Of a stretch of 64,000 nucleotides of DNA, positions 20,511 to 30,188 are shown in pieces. The notes below the pieces were generated by a model. The model saw only the letters and a list, made by a program, of their open reading frames with translations, had not been told where the DNA came from and made no database searches. Made by a program: the position numbers and the translations under genes. Source of the stretch: an uncultured Clostridia bacterium (lineage in GTDB: Bacteria > Bacillota > Clostridia > TANB77 > CAG-508). The stretch is from contig CAQPBJ010000003.1 in assembly GCA_948852945.1 (NCBI GenBank), forward strand, positions 1 to 64,000, written 5' to 3'. Numbering within the stretch: the first letter of the stretch is position 1; each line of letters opens with the position of its first letter.

Positions 20511-23500
20511 ATGCTAGAGAAGGTTAAAGATATATTTAGTGATTATTTGAATAAGCAAGAAAATATAAATGAAGCAGACTTTTTAAAAGCTAACTTGTAT
20601 AAAAAAAGTAATAGGCTAGAAGTATGTTTAACTAGTAAATTACAAATTTCTATTGATGAAATATCTAATTTTGAAGATTATATTATCGATAGATTTAAAG
20701 TAGGTAGTGCACGTATAGAGATAAAATATGAAGATATAGATATAGAGCCAACAGTAGAGCAAGACTGGAAAAAATTAGTTGGTTATATGTCTAAAAAAGA
20801 ACCCATGACTAGGGCAATATTGACTAATAGTACTGTTAAAGTAGATGACAGTACTATTTCTGTTGGTTTAAAAATAAAAGGTGCAGATTTATTAACTTCA
20901 AAGAAATTTGATAAAGGGTTAGAACATTTATTATATAATTTGTATAATAAACGTTTTAAAGTAAATTTTGAAGAAGAGAAAAAATATAACAAAGAAGAAT
21001 ATGAACAATATATGAAAGTTCAAGAACATGAAGCTATATTACATGTTCAAGAGATGGCTAGAAAAGAAGCAGAAGAAAGAGCTTTGCAAAAGGCAAAACA
21101 AGAAGCTATACAAAGACAAATGATAGCTGAAAATGCTGGTATTGAAGGAGAAGATGGACAAGTTATAGAAAGTCCAGATGGACTAATTTTTGGAAAAACT
21201 GCTAATTTTAAAAGTAATTTTGCTGCTATAGAAAATATTAATGATAGTACAAGTAAAGTTAATATCGAAGGTGAAATAACTAATGTTTCTACAAGAGAAA
21301 TAAAAAATAATAGAACTATTATTAGTTTTAGTGTAGATGATGGAAATGCAAGTATAATTTGTAAAGCGTTTATAGATACAGTTTTAGTTCCAGGTATTTT
21401 GCAAAAGATAAAAGAGGGACAAGGTGTTAAGGTAGATGGTACAGCTAAATTTGATGATTATGCTAATGAAATAACTATTATGGCTAATAATACAGTGGCA
21501 TCAGGTTTTAAGATATCTGGAAAAGCTGATGAGTCAGGAGAAGCTGAAACTAAACATGATGAACAATCTCCATTAATTTATGGTAGAAGTATGTCTATAA
21601 AAACGCCAAAAACTAATATTATAGATATTAATAATGATACAGATAGAGTGTGCTTAGAAGGTGAAGTGGTTCTTATGGGGGACCCACGTGATATTAAGGG
21701 TGATAGAACTATAATAAGTTTTAACCTTTATGATGGAACAAGTACTATGACTGTAAAGGCTTTTATTGAAACAAAGAAGTCTAAAGAAATATTAGGAAGA
21801 CTAAAAAAGGCTAAAGGTATAAAATTAGATGGTGTTGCTAAATATGATAATTTTGCTAAAGAAATTACTATAATGGCTAATACTATTTTGGAAACACAAG
21901 GAGTTGCCAAAGAGAAAAGAATGGATAATGCTCCTGAAAAGAGAGTTGAACTTCACATGCATACACAGATGAGTCAAATGGATGCTGTAACTTCTGCAGA
22001 AGCTTTATTAAAAAGAGCTGTTAGTTGGGGCTGGAAATCTATTGCTATTACTGATCATGGTGTTGTACAAAGTTTTCCAGAAGCACACAAATTTTTAGGT
22101 AAATCTGGAGCTGATATAAAAGTAATTTACGGTGTTGAAGCATATTTTGTTCCTGATAAAGATCCAAGTGTTGTTCGTCCTGAAAAACAAGATATTGATG
22201 GAGAATATTGTGTATTAGATTTAGAAACAACAGGACTTTCTTTTAGAACAGAAAAAATAACTGAAGTTGGTATTATTAAAATTAAAAATGGTGAAGTAAT
22301 TGATGAATTTGAATGTTTTGTAAATCCAGAAAAACCAATTCCACAAGAAGTGGTTGAAGTTACTCATATTACAGATGATATGGTAAAGACAGCAGAAACT
22401 ATAGATAAAGTTATACCTAAAATTATTGATTTTATTGGTGATAGTGTATTAGTTGCACATAATGCAGATTTTGATATTGGATTTTTAAAACATAATTTTG
22501 AAGAGTACGGATATAGCTTAGAAAATACATATATAGATACATTAAGGTTAGCTAAAGTTATTTTTCCAGAAATGAAAAAATATAAACTTGGAATGATAGC
22601 CGATAAGTTAGATATAGTAGTAGAAGTAGCTCATAGAGCGTTAGATGATGTTAAAACTTTGGTTCAAGTTTTTAATGTAATGATAGAAAAACTTAAAGAG
22701 AAAGGAGCGAAAACGGTTAATGATATAGATGTTGTTTTTGCTGGAGACCCAGAGGCATATAAGAAACTTCCTTCATATCATGCTATAATTTTAGCCAAAG
22801 ATTATGTAGGACTAAAGAATTTATATAAATTAGTTTCATATTCTCATTTAGACTATTTTTATAAAAAACCTAGAATATTAAAGAGCTTATTTGAAAAATA
22901 TAGAGAAGGTCTTATTTTAGGAAGTGCTTGTGAAGCTGGAGAATTATATAGAGCTATAGTTGCTGGTAAATCTGATGAAGATATAGAAGCAATTGCAAAA
23001 TACTATGATTATTTAGAAATTCAACCAATAGGAAATAATCAGTATATGGTTAGAAATGGTACTGTAGCTGATGATTTTGAATTACAAAATATAAACCGAA
23101 AAATAGTAGAATTAGGTGAGAGATTAGGAAAAACAGTAGTAGCTACATGTGATGTTCATTTTATGGATCCACAAGATGAGATTTATAGACGTATTCTTCA
23201 AGCTGGTCAAAAATATGATGATGCTGATTTTCAGGCTCCATTATACTTACGTACTACTGAAGAAATGCTTGATGAATTTGCTTATTTAGGTGAAGAAAAA
23301 GCATATGAAGTTTGTGTTACTAATACTAATTTAATTTCTGATATGTGTGATAATATTAGTCCTATTTCAGATGAAAAATGTCCTCCACATATTGAAGGTT
23401 GTGAGCAAACTATTAAAGATATTGCATATGATAAAGCTCATGAATTGTATGGAGAAGAATTGCCCGAGATAGTTCAATCTAGATTAGATAAAGAATTAGA

Positions 23501-25265
23501 TTCTATTATAAAAAATGGATTTTCAGTTATGTATATCATAGCTCAGAAGTTAGTTTGGAAATCTAATGAAGATGGATATATAGTTGGTTCCAGAGGTTCT
23601 GTTGGTTCATCATTTGTTGCTAATATGACTGGTATTACAGAAGTTAACTCATTGCAGTCACATTATAGGTGTCCTAATTGCAAATACTCAGATTTTACGG
23701 ATTATGGTGCTAAAAATGGATTTGATTTACCTGATAAAGATTGTCCAAAATGTGGACACAAACTAGATAAAGATGGAATGGATATACCTTTTGAAACATT
23801 CTTAGGATTTAATGGTGATAAAGAACCTGATATTGATTTAAACTTTTCTGGTGAATATCAAGCAAAAGCTCATAGATATACAGAAGTAATTTTTGGAAAA
23901 GGAACTACTTTTAAAGCTGGAACTGTTGGTACAGTAGCTGATAAAACAGCGTATGGATATGTTAAAAATTATTATGAAGAAAGACATATACCAGTTACTA
24001 GTGCTGAAATATCTAGAATTTCAACAGGATGTACAGGAATAAAAAGAACAACAGGACAGCACCCTGGGGGAATTATAGTTGTACCAAAAGGAAGAGAAAT
24101 TTTCGAATTTTGTCCAGTACAACATCCAGCAGATGATCCTAATTCAGATATTGTTACTACACATTTTGATTATCACTCTATTGACCAAAACTTACTAAAA
24201 CTTGATATCCTTGGACATGATGATCCAACAATGATTCGTATGTTATTTGATTTAACAGGAATTGATCCAACTAAAGTGCCACTTGATGATAAAGAAACAA
24301 TGTCAATTTTTAAATCTACAGAAGCGTTAGGTGTAACACCAGAACAAATACATTCAGAAGTTGGAACTTTTGGTGTTCCTGAATTTGGAACAAAGTTTGT
24401 TAGAGGAATGCTTGTTGATACAAAACCTACAACCTTTGCTGAGTTAATAAGTATTTCTGGATTATCACATGGTACTGATGTATGGCTTAATAATGCACAA
24501 GAATTAATTAATCAGGGAATAGTTAATTTAAGTCAAGCTATAGGTTGTAGAGATGATATTATGGTGTATTTAATGAAAATGGGACTAGAACCAAATCATG
24601 CATTTAAAATAATGGAGACAGTTCGTAAAGGTAAAGCTTTAAAAGATCCAGAAAAATGGGCTGAATATGTTCAGATGATGAAAGATCATGATGTTCCTGA
24701 ATGGTATATAAAATCTTGTGAAAAGATTAAATACATGTTCCCTAAAGCCCATGCTGCTGCTTATGTTACAAATGCTTTTAGAATAGCATGGTTTAAGGTA
24801 CATAAACCAGAAGCATATTATACAGCATATTTTACAATTAGAGCTGATGGGTTTGACTATGATATAATGTGTCATGGAAAAGAAAAAGTTCTAAATAAAA
24901 TGCGTGAAATTGATATGGCTGGAAATGCAGCTTTACCTAAAGATAAAGATTTATATCCAATTTTAGAATTAGTTTTAGAAATGTATGAAAGAGGAATTAA
25001 GTTTTTACCTGTTGATTTGTATGAATCAGATGCAACTAAATTTAAAATGGAGGAAGACGGAATTAGACCACCTTTAAATAGTGTTCCTGGTTTAGGTACA
25101 GTAGCTGCTTTGAGTATTCAAGTTGCACGTGAAGAAGAAAAATTTATGTGTATTGATGATTTACAATTAAGAGGAAAAGTTGGAAAGTCTGTTATTGAAG
25201 TTTTAGCTAAACAGGGATGTTTAGATGGAATGACTCAAAGTAATCAAATGTCGTTATTTGCTTAA
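20511..25265 (+). CDS. polC: DNA polymerase III alpha subunit, Gram-positive PolC type, with two OB folds
   Basis: The 1584-residue protein is the replicative polymerase of Bacillota. It is about 130-150 residues longer than usual. Order: N-terminal domain (1-200, with an Ala/Lys/Glu helix), OB-fold 1 (about 222-335), OB-fold 2 (about 352-465), PHP part 1 (RVELHMHTQMS, about 478), inserted proofreading exonuclease (YCVLDLETTGLS, about 565, to HRALDDVKT), PHP part 2, palm with GSRGSVGSSFVA (about 1025), zinc fingers (CPNC, CPKCG, about 1053-1085), catalytic PDIDLNFSG (about 1106) and the C-terminal HhH. The two OB folds repeat the same pattern (NRTIISF... EITIMAN), so the extra length is a tandem duplication. 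Confidence 0.97.
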   Translation: MLEKVKDIFSDYLNKQENINEADFLKANLYKKSNRLEVCLTSKLQISIDEISNFEDYIIDRFKVGSARIEIKYEDIDIEPTVEQDWKKLVGYMSKKEPMTRAILTNSTVKVDDSTISVGLKIKGADLLTSKKFDKGLEHLLYNLYNKRFKVNFEEEKKYNKEEYEQYMKVQEHEAILHVQEMARKEAEERALQKAKQEAIQRQMIAENAGIEGEDGQVIESPDGLIFGKTANFKSNFAAIENINDSTSKVNIEGEITNVSTREIKNNRTIISFSVDDGNASIICKAFIDTVLVPGILQKIKEGQGVKVDGTAKFDDYANEITIMANNTVASGFKISGKADESGEAETKHDEQSPLIYGRSMSIKTPKTNIIDINNDTDRVCLEGEVVLMGDPRDIKGDRTIISFNLYDGTSTMTVKAFIETKKSKEILGRLKKAKGIKLDGVAKYDNFAKEITIMANTILETQGVAKEKRMDNAPEKRVELHMHTQMSQMDAVTSAEALLKRAVSWGWKSIAITDHGVVQSFPEAHKFLGKSGADIKVIYGVEAYFVPDKDPSVVRPEKQDIDGEYCVLDLETTGLSFRTEKITEVGIIKIKNGEVIDEFECFVNPEKPIPQEVVEVTHITDDMVKTAETIDKVIPKIIDFIGDSVLVAHNADFDIGFLKHNFEEYGYSLENTYIDTLRLAKVIFPEMKKYKLGMIADKLDIVVEVAHRALDDVKTLVQVFNVMIEKLKEKGAKTVNDIDVVFAGDPEAYKKLPSYHAIILAKDYVGLKNLYKLVSYSHLDYFYKKPRILKSLFEKYREGLILGSACEAGELYRAIVAGKSDEDIEAIAKYYDYLEIQPIGNNQYMVRNGTVADDFELQNINRKIVELGERLGKTVVATCDVHFMDPQDEIYRRILQAGQKYDDADFQAPLYLRTTEEMLDEFAYLGEEKAYEVCVTNTNLISDMCDNISPISDEKCPPHIEGCEQTIKDIAYDKAHELYGEELPEIVQSRLDKELDSIIKNGFSVMYIIAQKLVWKSNEDGYIVGSRGSVGSSFVANMTGITEVNSLQSHYRCPNCKYSDFTDYGAKNGFDLPDKDCPKCGHKLDKDGMDIPFETFLGFNGDKEPDIDLNFSGEYQAKAHRYTEVIFGKGTTFKAGTVGTVADKTAYGYVKNYYEERHIPVTSAEISRISTGCTGIKRTTGQHPGGIIVVPKGREIFEFCPVQHPADDPNSDIVTTHFDYHSIDQNLLKLDILGHDDPTMIRMLFDLTGIDPTKVPLDDKETMSIFKSTEALGVTPEQIHSEVGTFGVPEFGTKFVRGMLVDTKPTTFAELISISGLSHGTDVWLNNAQELINQGIVNLSQAIGCRDDIMVYLMKMGLEPNHAFKIMETVRKGKALKDPEKWAEYVQMMKDHDVPEWYIKSCEKIKYMFPKAHAAAYVTNAFRIAWFKVHKPEAYYTAYFTIRADGFDYDIMCHGKEKVLNKMREIDMAGNAALPKDKDLYPILELVLEMYERGIKFLPVDLYESDATKFKMEEDGIRPPLNSVPGLGTVAALSIQVAREEEKFMCIDDLQLRGKVGKSVIEVLAKQGCLDGMTQSNQMSLFA

Positions 25266-25293
25266 ATTTAAAAAATATAAAAGGAGAAAAAAT

Positions 25294-25740
25294 ATGAAAA
25301 AAAGAGTAATTGCTATAGTAGTTATTTTATGTTGTGTTTTATTAGGTATAGGGATATTTTTTATAGTAAATAAAAATAAGGGTGAAGATGAAAAATATAC
25401 ATTATATATAAAACAACAATCTTTTGCAGGAAGTACTACTAAAGAAGAATGGGATGCTCAAGAAAAATCTAATAGAGAAAAAGAAGTAGAAAAACATGAA
25501 GTTACAAAGGGAAAAAAGATTAACTTTAAAGGTATGGTTAATGAGTTAGAAATTGAAGTTAAAGAATGTTCTAAAGATGAAATAAAGATATGGACAAACA
25601 TAGGAATGAGTATTGAAGAAAATGGTGTAATGGATTTAGTAAAAACTAGAAGTGAGTTTATTGTTAAAAAGGGCGAAAAAATAAGATTAATAACTCCTAC
25701 AATGGATGCTTATGATATGTATGAAATAGAATATAGATAG
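25294..25740 (+). CDS. Membrane-anchored extracytoplasmic protein
   Basis: The 148-residue product starts at ATG 25294 after AAGGAG; an in-frame ATG at 25258 overlaps the end of polC and has no RBS. Residues 1-27 are an N-terminal membrane anchor or signal (KKRVIAIVVILCCVLLGIG). There are two cysteines but no clean lipobox. The rest is a soluble, charged beta-rich domain outside the cell (about 65-148: KINFKGMVNELEIEVKECS and a closing DMYEIEYR). No function is recognised. It lies 28 bases after polC and may be cotranscribed. Confidence 0.6.
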   Translation: MKKRVIAIVVILCCVLLGIGIFFIVNKNKGEDEKYTLYIKQQSFAGSTTKEEWDAQEKSNREKEVEKHEVTKGKKINFKGMVNELEIEVKECSKDEIKIWTNIGMSIEENGVMDLVKTRSEFIVKKGEKIRLITPTMDAYDMYEIEYR

Positions 25741-25751
25741 GATAAAATAAT

Positions 25752-26060
25752 ATGAGTGATTATGGATTTATATTTACATGGCAATTTGTTGTGTTATATT
25801 TGGTAATAATTAATTTGATAGGATTTTTTGCAATGTGGATAGATAAGGCAAAAGCTAAAAGAGGAAGCTGGAGAATTCCTGAAAATACTCTTTTTGCAAT
25901 TACATTTTTAGGTGGAGGATTTGGAACAATTGCTGGAATGTATAAGTTTAGGCATAAAACTAAAAAATTACGTTTTACTATATGTTTTCCAGTAATATTA
26001 TTAACAGAAATTGTTTTAGTTATATATGCACTTGTGAAATATGGTTCATATATTTTTTAA
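25752..26060 (+). CDS. DUF1294-type membrane protein
   Basis: The 102-residue protein has three membrane segments and the DUF1294 core: MWIDKAKAKRGSWRIPE, then FLGGGFGTIAGMYKFRHKT. Function is not established for this family. Its start lies 11 bases after the previous stop, and a terminator-like hairpin follows. Confidence 0.85.
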   Translation: MSDYGFIFTWQFVVLYLVIINLIGFFAMWIDKAKAKRGSWRIPENTLFAITFLGGGFGTIAGMYKFRHKTKKLRFTICFPVILLTEIVLVIYALVKYGSYIF

Positions 26061-26064
26061 AAAG

Positions 26065-26092
26065 AAAGCTCTCATGGTATAGTGGGAGCTTT
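26065..26092 (+). terminator. Hairpin after the DUF1294 gene
   Basis: AAAGCTCTCA (26065-26074) pairs with TGGGAGCTTT (26083-26092) with one T-G pair. The tail is A-rich with few T, so termination may be weak. Confidence 0.6.
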
Positions 26093-26097
26093 AAAAT

Positions 26098-26126
26098 TTG
26101 AATTTTATGTAAATTTGTAGTAAAAT
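26098..26126 (+). promoter_or_regulatory. Promoter of the GC-richer gene at 26173
   Basis: TTGAAT (26098-26103) and TAAAAT (26121-26126) are 17 bases apart. A small hairpin CGGTA/TACCG follows, then the RBS AGGAGG. Confidence 0.75.
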
Positions 26127-26172
26127 AATAATATTAACGGTATTTTACCGATTACAGGAGGTACATTTAACA

Positions 26173-26814
26173 ATGAAAAACTTGGAGAGTGCACGGCTTA
26201 AACCGTATAGGGTAGAGCCACCGGCTGCAACAGCGAAAGGCTTCGGAGCTTTTTTCCCTGCTTCAAAAGTATATGCTTTTGAATTTCCTAAAGATGATAT
26301 CAAGAGGCTGAAATCTATAGTATCTGTGGTTCATCTTATGGGGATGGAATTTACAAAAATTTCAATGTCTGTTATGATTCCTTCTAAGCAGGTGTTTCGT
26401 ACTGTGGGAGAAAGTGATGTCTACAAAATGCAAGAATATTTACAAAGACCGGGAGAATCCTTTGTGTGGCAGTATGGTCAGCAATTGCATCAAATGCTGG
26501 CCAAAGACATAAAAGCTGTTAAAGGTGTTGAATTTGACTGGTCAAAAAATCCGTTGCAGGTTTCACAGAATATTGGCGAAACTCCACCATTCAAGCAGGC
26601 ATATGAGGCAGAAGTTAACAAGAAGGGGACCGTTGGAAAATGGCAATTTATCCATTTGAAAATTGATGCGGAATTTCCCTGGGAAACATTACAAAACGTA
26701 TCAGATAAGGTGTTTAGAAATAACCTCGTTCAAGTTTTCTTTAATGAAGAAACGAAAAAACACCCTGGAGAGTTTGTTGTGTGGTATAATCCGTCTGCTA
26801 TGCCGTTGATTTAA
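26173..26814 (+). CDS. Unrecognised 213-residue protein, GC-richer single-gene cassette
   Basis: No family is recognised. The protein is soluble, without signal peptide or membrane span, rich in aromatic and proline residues (PPAATAKGFGAFFPASKVYAF), and mixed alpha/beta (SVVHLMGMEFTKISMSVMIP; WQFIHLKIDAEFPWETL; EFVVWYNPSAMPLI). The RBS AGGAGGT lies 12 bases before the ATG. Codons such as CTG, CGG, CCG and ACC are frequent, unlike in the host genes on either side. It has its own promoter, leader hairpin and terminator and sits between the polC group and recG. Confidence 0.75.
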   Translation: MKNLESARLKPYRVEPPAATAKGFGAFFPASKVYAFEFPKDDIKRLKSIVSVVHLMGMEFTKISMSVMIPSKQVFRTVGESDVYKMQEYLQRPGESFVWQYGQQLHQMLAKDIKAVKGVEFDWSKNPLQVSQNIGETPPFKQAYEAEVNKKGTVGKWQFIHLKIDAEFPWETLQNVSDKVFRNNLVQVFFNEETKKHPGEFVVWYNPSAMPLI

Positions 26815-26833
26815 TTGTTGAAAGTTTGTGCAG

Positions 26834-26868
26834 AGGCACGTATACGAAGTATGTATGCGTGCCTTTTG
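26834..26868 (+). terminator. Terminator of the 26173 gene
   Basis: AGGCACG (26834-26840) pairs with CGTGCCT (26858-26864), extended inward by TATAC/GTATG-type pairing. TTTTG follows. Confidence 0.7.
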
Positions 26869-26950
26869 CCATTTATTAATTTTAATTAAGCAAACTATTG
26901 ATATTATTATTTTTTTAGTATATTATAAGAAAAAATGTTTGGAGGAATTA

Positions 26951-28999
26951 ATGTCAAATTTAGATAAAAATATTCAATATATAAAAGGTGTAGGAGAAGC
27001 TCGTGCTAAGCTTTTAAATAAACTTGGTATATTTACTTTAAAAGATTTGATTACATATTATCCTAGAACGTATGAAGATAGAAGTGTTCCTAAAAAAATA
27101 GAAGAACTTGTAGATGGTGAAGAGGCACTGATTGAAGTTATGCCAGTTACTAGAGTTAGTGAAGTACGTATAAGAAGAAATATGACTATTATAAAAATGA
27201 GTGCTAGAGATGATACCGGGGTGTGTCAGCTTACTTGGTTTAATCAGCCTTATTTAAGACAAATGTTTAGACCAGGTGAATATTATAAATTTTATGGAAA
27301 AGTTTCTAAAAAAGGAAGTAAAGTAGAAATGAATTCACCTGTATATGATAAGCTTGACGATACTAAAAATACAGGTAGAATTATACCTATTTATCCTACA
27401 ACATATAAACTTCCTCAAACTACTTTAAGAAGAGTTATTGAAACAGGTATTCATGAATTAGATGGTAGCATTTCTGAAACTTTGCCTGAATATTTAGTTT
27501 CAGAATATAAATTATTAGATTTAAATAGAGCAGTTAATCAAATTCATTTTCCAAGTACGTTTGATGATTTTAATTTAGCTAAAAAAAGACTAGTTTTTGA
27601 AGAACTTTTATCAATGCAACTTGCTTTACTTGCTCTAAAAAATCAATACACTAAAGATGTTAAAGGTATAAAATTTAGCAAGGATGCTAAAATGTCGGAT
27701 GTTATAAACAGCTTGCCTTTTTCACTTACTAAAGCTCAACTTAGAGTTTTAGAAGAAATTGATAAAGATATGGAAAAAGATAAACCAATGAATAGACTTC
27801 TTCAAGGAGATGTTGGTTCTGGGAAAACTATTGTTGCATTGATTGCAGCATATAAATGTGTAAAATGTGGATATCAAGCAGCTATTATGGCTCCAACTGC
27901 GATTTTAGCTGCGCAACATTTAGAAAGTTTTAATGAAATTTTATCAAGCTTTGGTATCAAATGTGAACTATTGATTAGTGGTATCACTAAAAAGAAAAAA
28001 GAAGATATTTTGCAAAGATTAGAGAATGGCGAAATTGATATTATTATTGGAACACATGCTTTGTTAGAAGATAATGTTGTTTTTAAAAATTTAGGATTAG
28101 TTGTAACTGATGAGCAACATCGTTTTGGAGTAAGACAGAGAAGTAGTATTACAGAAAAAGGTGATAATCCTGATGTATTAGTTATGACTGCAACACCGAT
28201 TCCTAGAACTTTAGCTCTTATATTATATGGAGATTTGGATATTTCTATTATTGATGAACTTCCACCAAATAGAAAGAAAATTGAAACTTTTGCTGTTACT
28301 AAAGGTATGGATGATAGAGTAAATGTTTTCTTAAAGAAAAATATAGATGAAGGAAGACAGGCATATATAGTGTGTCCATTAGTAGAAGAAAGTGAAGAGA
28401 TTAATGCAAAATCTGTTATGGAGCTTGCTGAACATTATAAAAATAAAGTTTTTCCAGAGTATAAAGTAGAATATTTACATGGGAAAATGAAGCCAAAAGA
28501 AAAAGATGCTATTATGGAAGAATTTAAAAATGGAAACATAGATATTTTGATTTCAACAACTGTTATTGAAGTAGGTGTAAATGTTCCTAATAGTAGTATT
28601 ATGGTTGTCGAAAATGCTGAAAGATTTGGATTAGCTCAGCTTCATCAATTAAGAGGTAGAGTTGGTAGGGGTGAGTATCAGTCTTATTGTATTTTGAAAT
28701 ATAATGGAAGTTCAGATATTCTTAAAAAGAGAATGAAAGTTATGACTGATACTAATGATGGTTTTGTAATTTCAGAAAAAGATATGGAACTTCGTGGAAC
28801 TGGTGAATTTTTTGGAACTAGACAACATGGTATTCCAGAATTTAAAATTGCGAATCTATTTGAAGATATAGTTACATTAAAGTCTGTACAAGCAATTGCA
28901 ATAAAAATAATTAATGATGATCCTAAATTAGAAAAAGATAAGAACAAATTATTAAGAAATATTGTTGATGAGAAATTTGGAAATCGAATAGAGATATAA
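26951..28999 (+). CDS. recG: ATP-dependent DNA helicase RecG
   Basis: The 682-residue protein starts at ATG 26951 with GGAGG ten bases before. An upstream in-frame start at 26828 would run through the previous gene's terminator and is rejected. The N-terminal wedge/OB domain is followed by helicase motifs: LLQGDVGSGKTIVALIAAY (Walker A), VVTDEQHRFGVRQR (DExH), TATPIPRTLAL, VIEVGVNVPN and QLRGRVGRG. It remodels stalled forks and Holliday junctions. The -10-like TATTATAAG just upstream suggests its own promoter. Confidence 0.97.
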   Translation: MSNLDKNIQYIKGVGEARAKLLNKLGIFTLKDLITYYPRTYEDRSVPKKIEELVDGEEALIEVMPVTRVSEVRIRRNMTIIKMSARDDTGVCQLTWFNQPYLRQMFRPGEYYKFYGKVSKKGSKVEMNSPVYDKLDDTKNTGRIIPIYPTTYKLPQTTLRRVIETGIHELDGSISETLPEYLVSEYKLLDLNRAVNQIHFPSTFDDFNLAKKRLVFEELLSMQLALLALKNQYTKDVKGIKFSKDAKMSDVINSLPFSLTKAQLRVLEEIDKDMEKDKPMNRLLQGDVGSGKTIVALIAAYKCVKCGYQAAIMAPTAILAAQHLESFNEILSSFGIKCELLISGITKKKKEDILQRLENGEIDIIIGTHALLEDNVVFKNLGLVVTDEQHRFGVRQRSSITEKGDNPDVLVMTATPIPRTLALILYGDLDISIIDELPPNRKKIETFAVTKGMDDRVNVFLKKNIDEGRQAYIVCPLVEESEEINAKSVMELAEHYKNKVFPEYKVEYLHGKMKPKEKDAIMEEFKNGNIDILISTTVIEVGVNVPNSSIMVVENAERFGLAQLHQLRGRVGRGEYQSYCILKYNGSSDILKKRMKVMTDTNDGFVISEKDMELRGTGEFFGTRQHGIPEFKIANLFEDIVTLKSVQAIAIKIINDDPKLEKDKNKLLRNIVDEKFGNRIEI

Positions 29000-29037
29000 A
29001 ATGTCGAAAAATGCGATGAATTTAGTAGATACAAGAC

Positions 29038-29066
29038 TTGAAAAAATGGTAAAAATGTAGTATAAT
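29038..29066 (+). promoter_or_regulatory. Promoter of the GC-richer gene at 29134
   Basis: TTGAAA (29038-29043) and TATAAT (29061-29066) are 17 bases apart. The start point near 29073 lies after the in-frame ATG at 29071, which rules that start out. A hairpin TAGGCA/TGCCTA (29094-29109) lies in the leader. Confidence 0.85.
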
Positions 29067-29133
29067 AGTTATGTTAACCAATAATTATGCACATAGGCAG
29101 TTTTGCCTAAGAGAAAGACACGAGGTATACAAA

Positions 29134-29811
29134 ATGCAAACGCAGCAAAAAAGATTCATTCAGGTAGACTTTTCAAGGCAGAGACTTCATTCATCAATTG
29201 CCGGTGCGCTCAGACGGAAAGGTGTTCCCGATTATTTAAGGGGATATGATCTGGTAAGAGGCATGGTGTTTGGAATGATGGATCATCCAGAATATACTCA
29301 GAAGGATGCTTTGGAAAAGGCTATGGAGATGACTACCATACCTGGTGCGCCAAGAGATATGAACGAGGCGTATGAGTGCTTATGGGAATGCATCGAGCCG
29401 GCACTGAGAGAAGTAGACTTCCATGTGGACAGGGACCCTTCTAAACCCAAAATAAGTAATTCAGAAGTGGTTCTTGATTTCATAGAAAGGATACTTCGAG
29501 AAGTCAGGAAGGATTATTGTTATTCATCAACAATTCAGTTCATGCGCGAAAAGAATTTTGAGAATTATTTCGCATATGATATTCTGAAAAATATGATTTT
29601 TAAGAAGTTGATGGATGACGATGCATCAGAGGCAGAGCTGTACAGCTATGCGTATCGCAATACTTTCGCAGTGACAGAAATTACCAATATGCATAAGGCG
29701 GTGAAATCTGTTGATGAGGAGATTGCAAAGATCCTTCCGGAAAACGAGACGATGCACAGCTATGTCGCTAAATGTGTAGACGAGATTTACGCTAAGCGGC
29801 AGGAAGGCTAG
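29134..29811 (+). CDS. Unrecognised 225-residue helical protein, GC-richer single-gene cassette
   Basis: The ATG 29134 follows CGAGGT at a normal distance. The product is soluble and almost wholly helical, with many charged residues (RLHSSIAGALRRKGVPDYL; SEVVLDFIERILREVRKDY; MHKAVKSVDEEIAKILPE). The two halves look similar in helix pattern and may be a repeat of one helical unit. No family is recognised. GC and codon use differ sharply from recG before it and the small membrane gene after it. Consensus promoter, leader hairpin and terminator are all its own. Confidence 0.75.
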   Translation: MQTQQKRFIQVDFSRQRLHSSIAGALRRKGVPDYLRGYDLVRGMVFGMMDHPEYTQKDALEKAMEMTTIPGAPRDMNEAYECLWECIEPALREVDFHVDRDPSKPKISNSEVVLDFIERILREVRKDYCYSSTIQFMREKNFENYFAYDILKNMIFKKLMDDDASEAELYSYAYRNTFAVTEITNMHKAVKSVDEEIAKILPENETMHSYVAKCVDEIYAKRQEG

Positions 29812-29827
29812 AAATGTTTGCGAGGGG

Positions 29828-29864
29828 AAGACTCCCACCACGAAATTTGTGGTGAGAGTCTTTT
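29828..29864 (+). terminator. Terminator of the 29134 gene
   Basis: AAGACTC..ACCAC (29828-29841) pairs with GTGGT..GAGTCTT (29849-29862) with a 2-base internal mismatch, followed by TTTATGTTTT. Confidence 0.8.
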
Positions 29865-29899
29865 ATGTTTTATTAAGCAAAGACGTAGGATATTGCTAC

Positions 29900-29928
29900 T
29901 TGATTTTTTAGGGTGTAGCTTATATAAT
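29900..29928 (+). promoter_or_regulatory. Promoter of the 29961 gene
   Basis: TTGATT (29900-29905) and TATAAT (29923-29928) are 17 bases apart. Confidence 0.7.
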
Positions 29929-29960
29929 AGAAATATATTTTTTAAAAAAAGGATGTTAAA

Positions 29961-30149
29961 ATGGACTTAGTTTTAAAAGTATTAGGAGCTGTTTTAGTTT
30001 TAGTAGGAATAATTTTAATATATGATGCGAGGCCAATTACTAAAAAATATTTTGGTTTTGGAGATCAAAATGAAGGAGCATTAGGAATGAAAATGCTTGG
30101 ATTTATATTTGCTTTAATTGGCGGTATATTATTATTGTTTTATTTATAG
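29961..30149 (+). CDS. Small two-span membrane protein
   Basis: The 62-residue product has two hydrophobic segments, about residues 4-22 (VLKVLGAVLVLVGIILI) and 42-61 (MLGFIFALIGGILLLFY), joined by a short conserved-looking loop (ARPITKKYFGFGDQNEG). Similar two-span proteins are common in Clostridia but have no assigned role. AAAAAGGATG precedes the ATG. The nucleoside kinase gene follows after 39 bases and is probably cotranscribed. Confidence 0.75.
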   Translation: MDLVLKVLGAVLVLVGIILIYDARPITKKYFGFGDQNEGALGMKMLGFIFALIGGILLLFYL

Positions 30150-30188
30150 ATACAAATTTTAGTTACAAATGAAAGGAAAGAAATATAT

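Noticed and set aside
26828..26950. Extended N-term for RecG
   Set aside because: It would overlap the previous gene's terminator and has no RBS; GGAGG before ATG 26951 is decisive.
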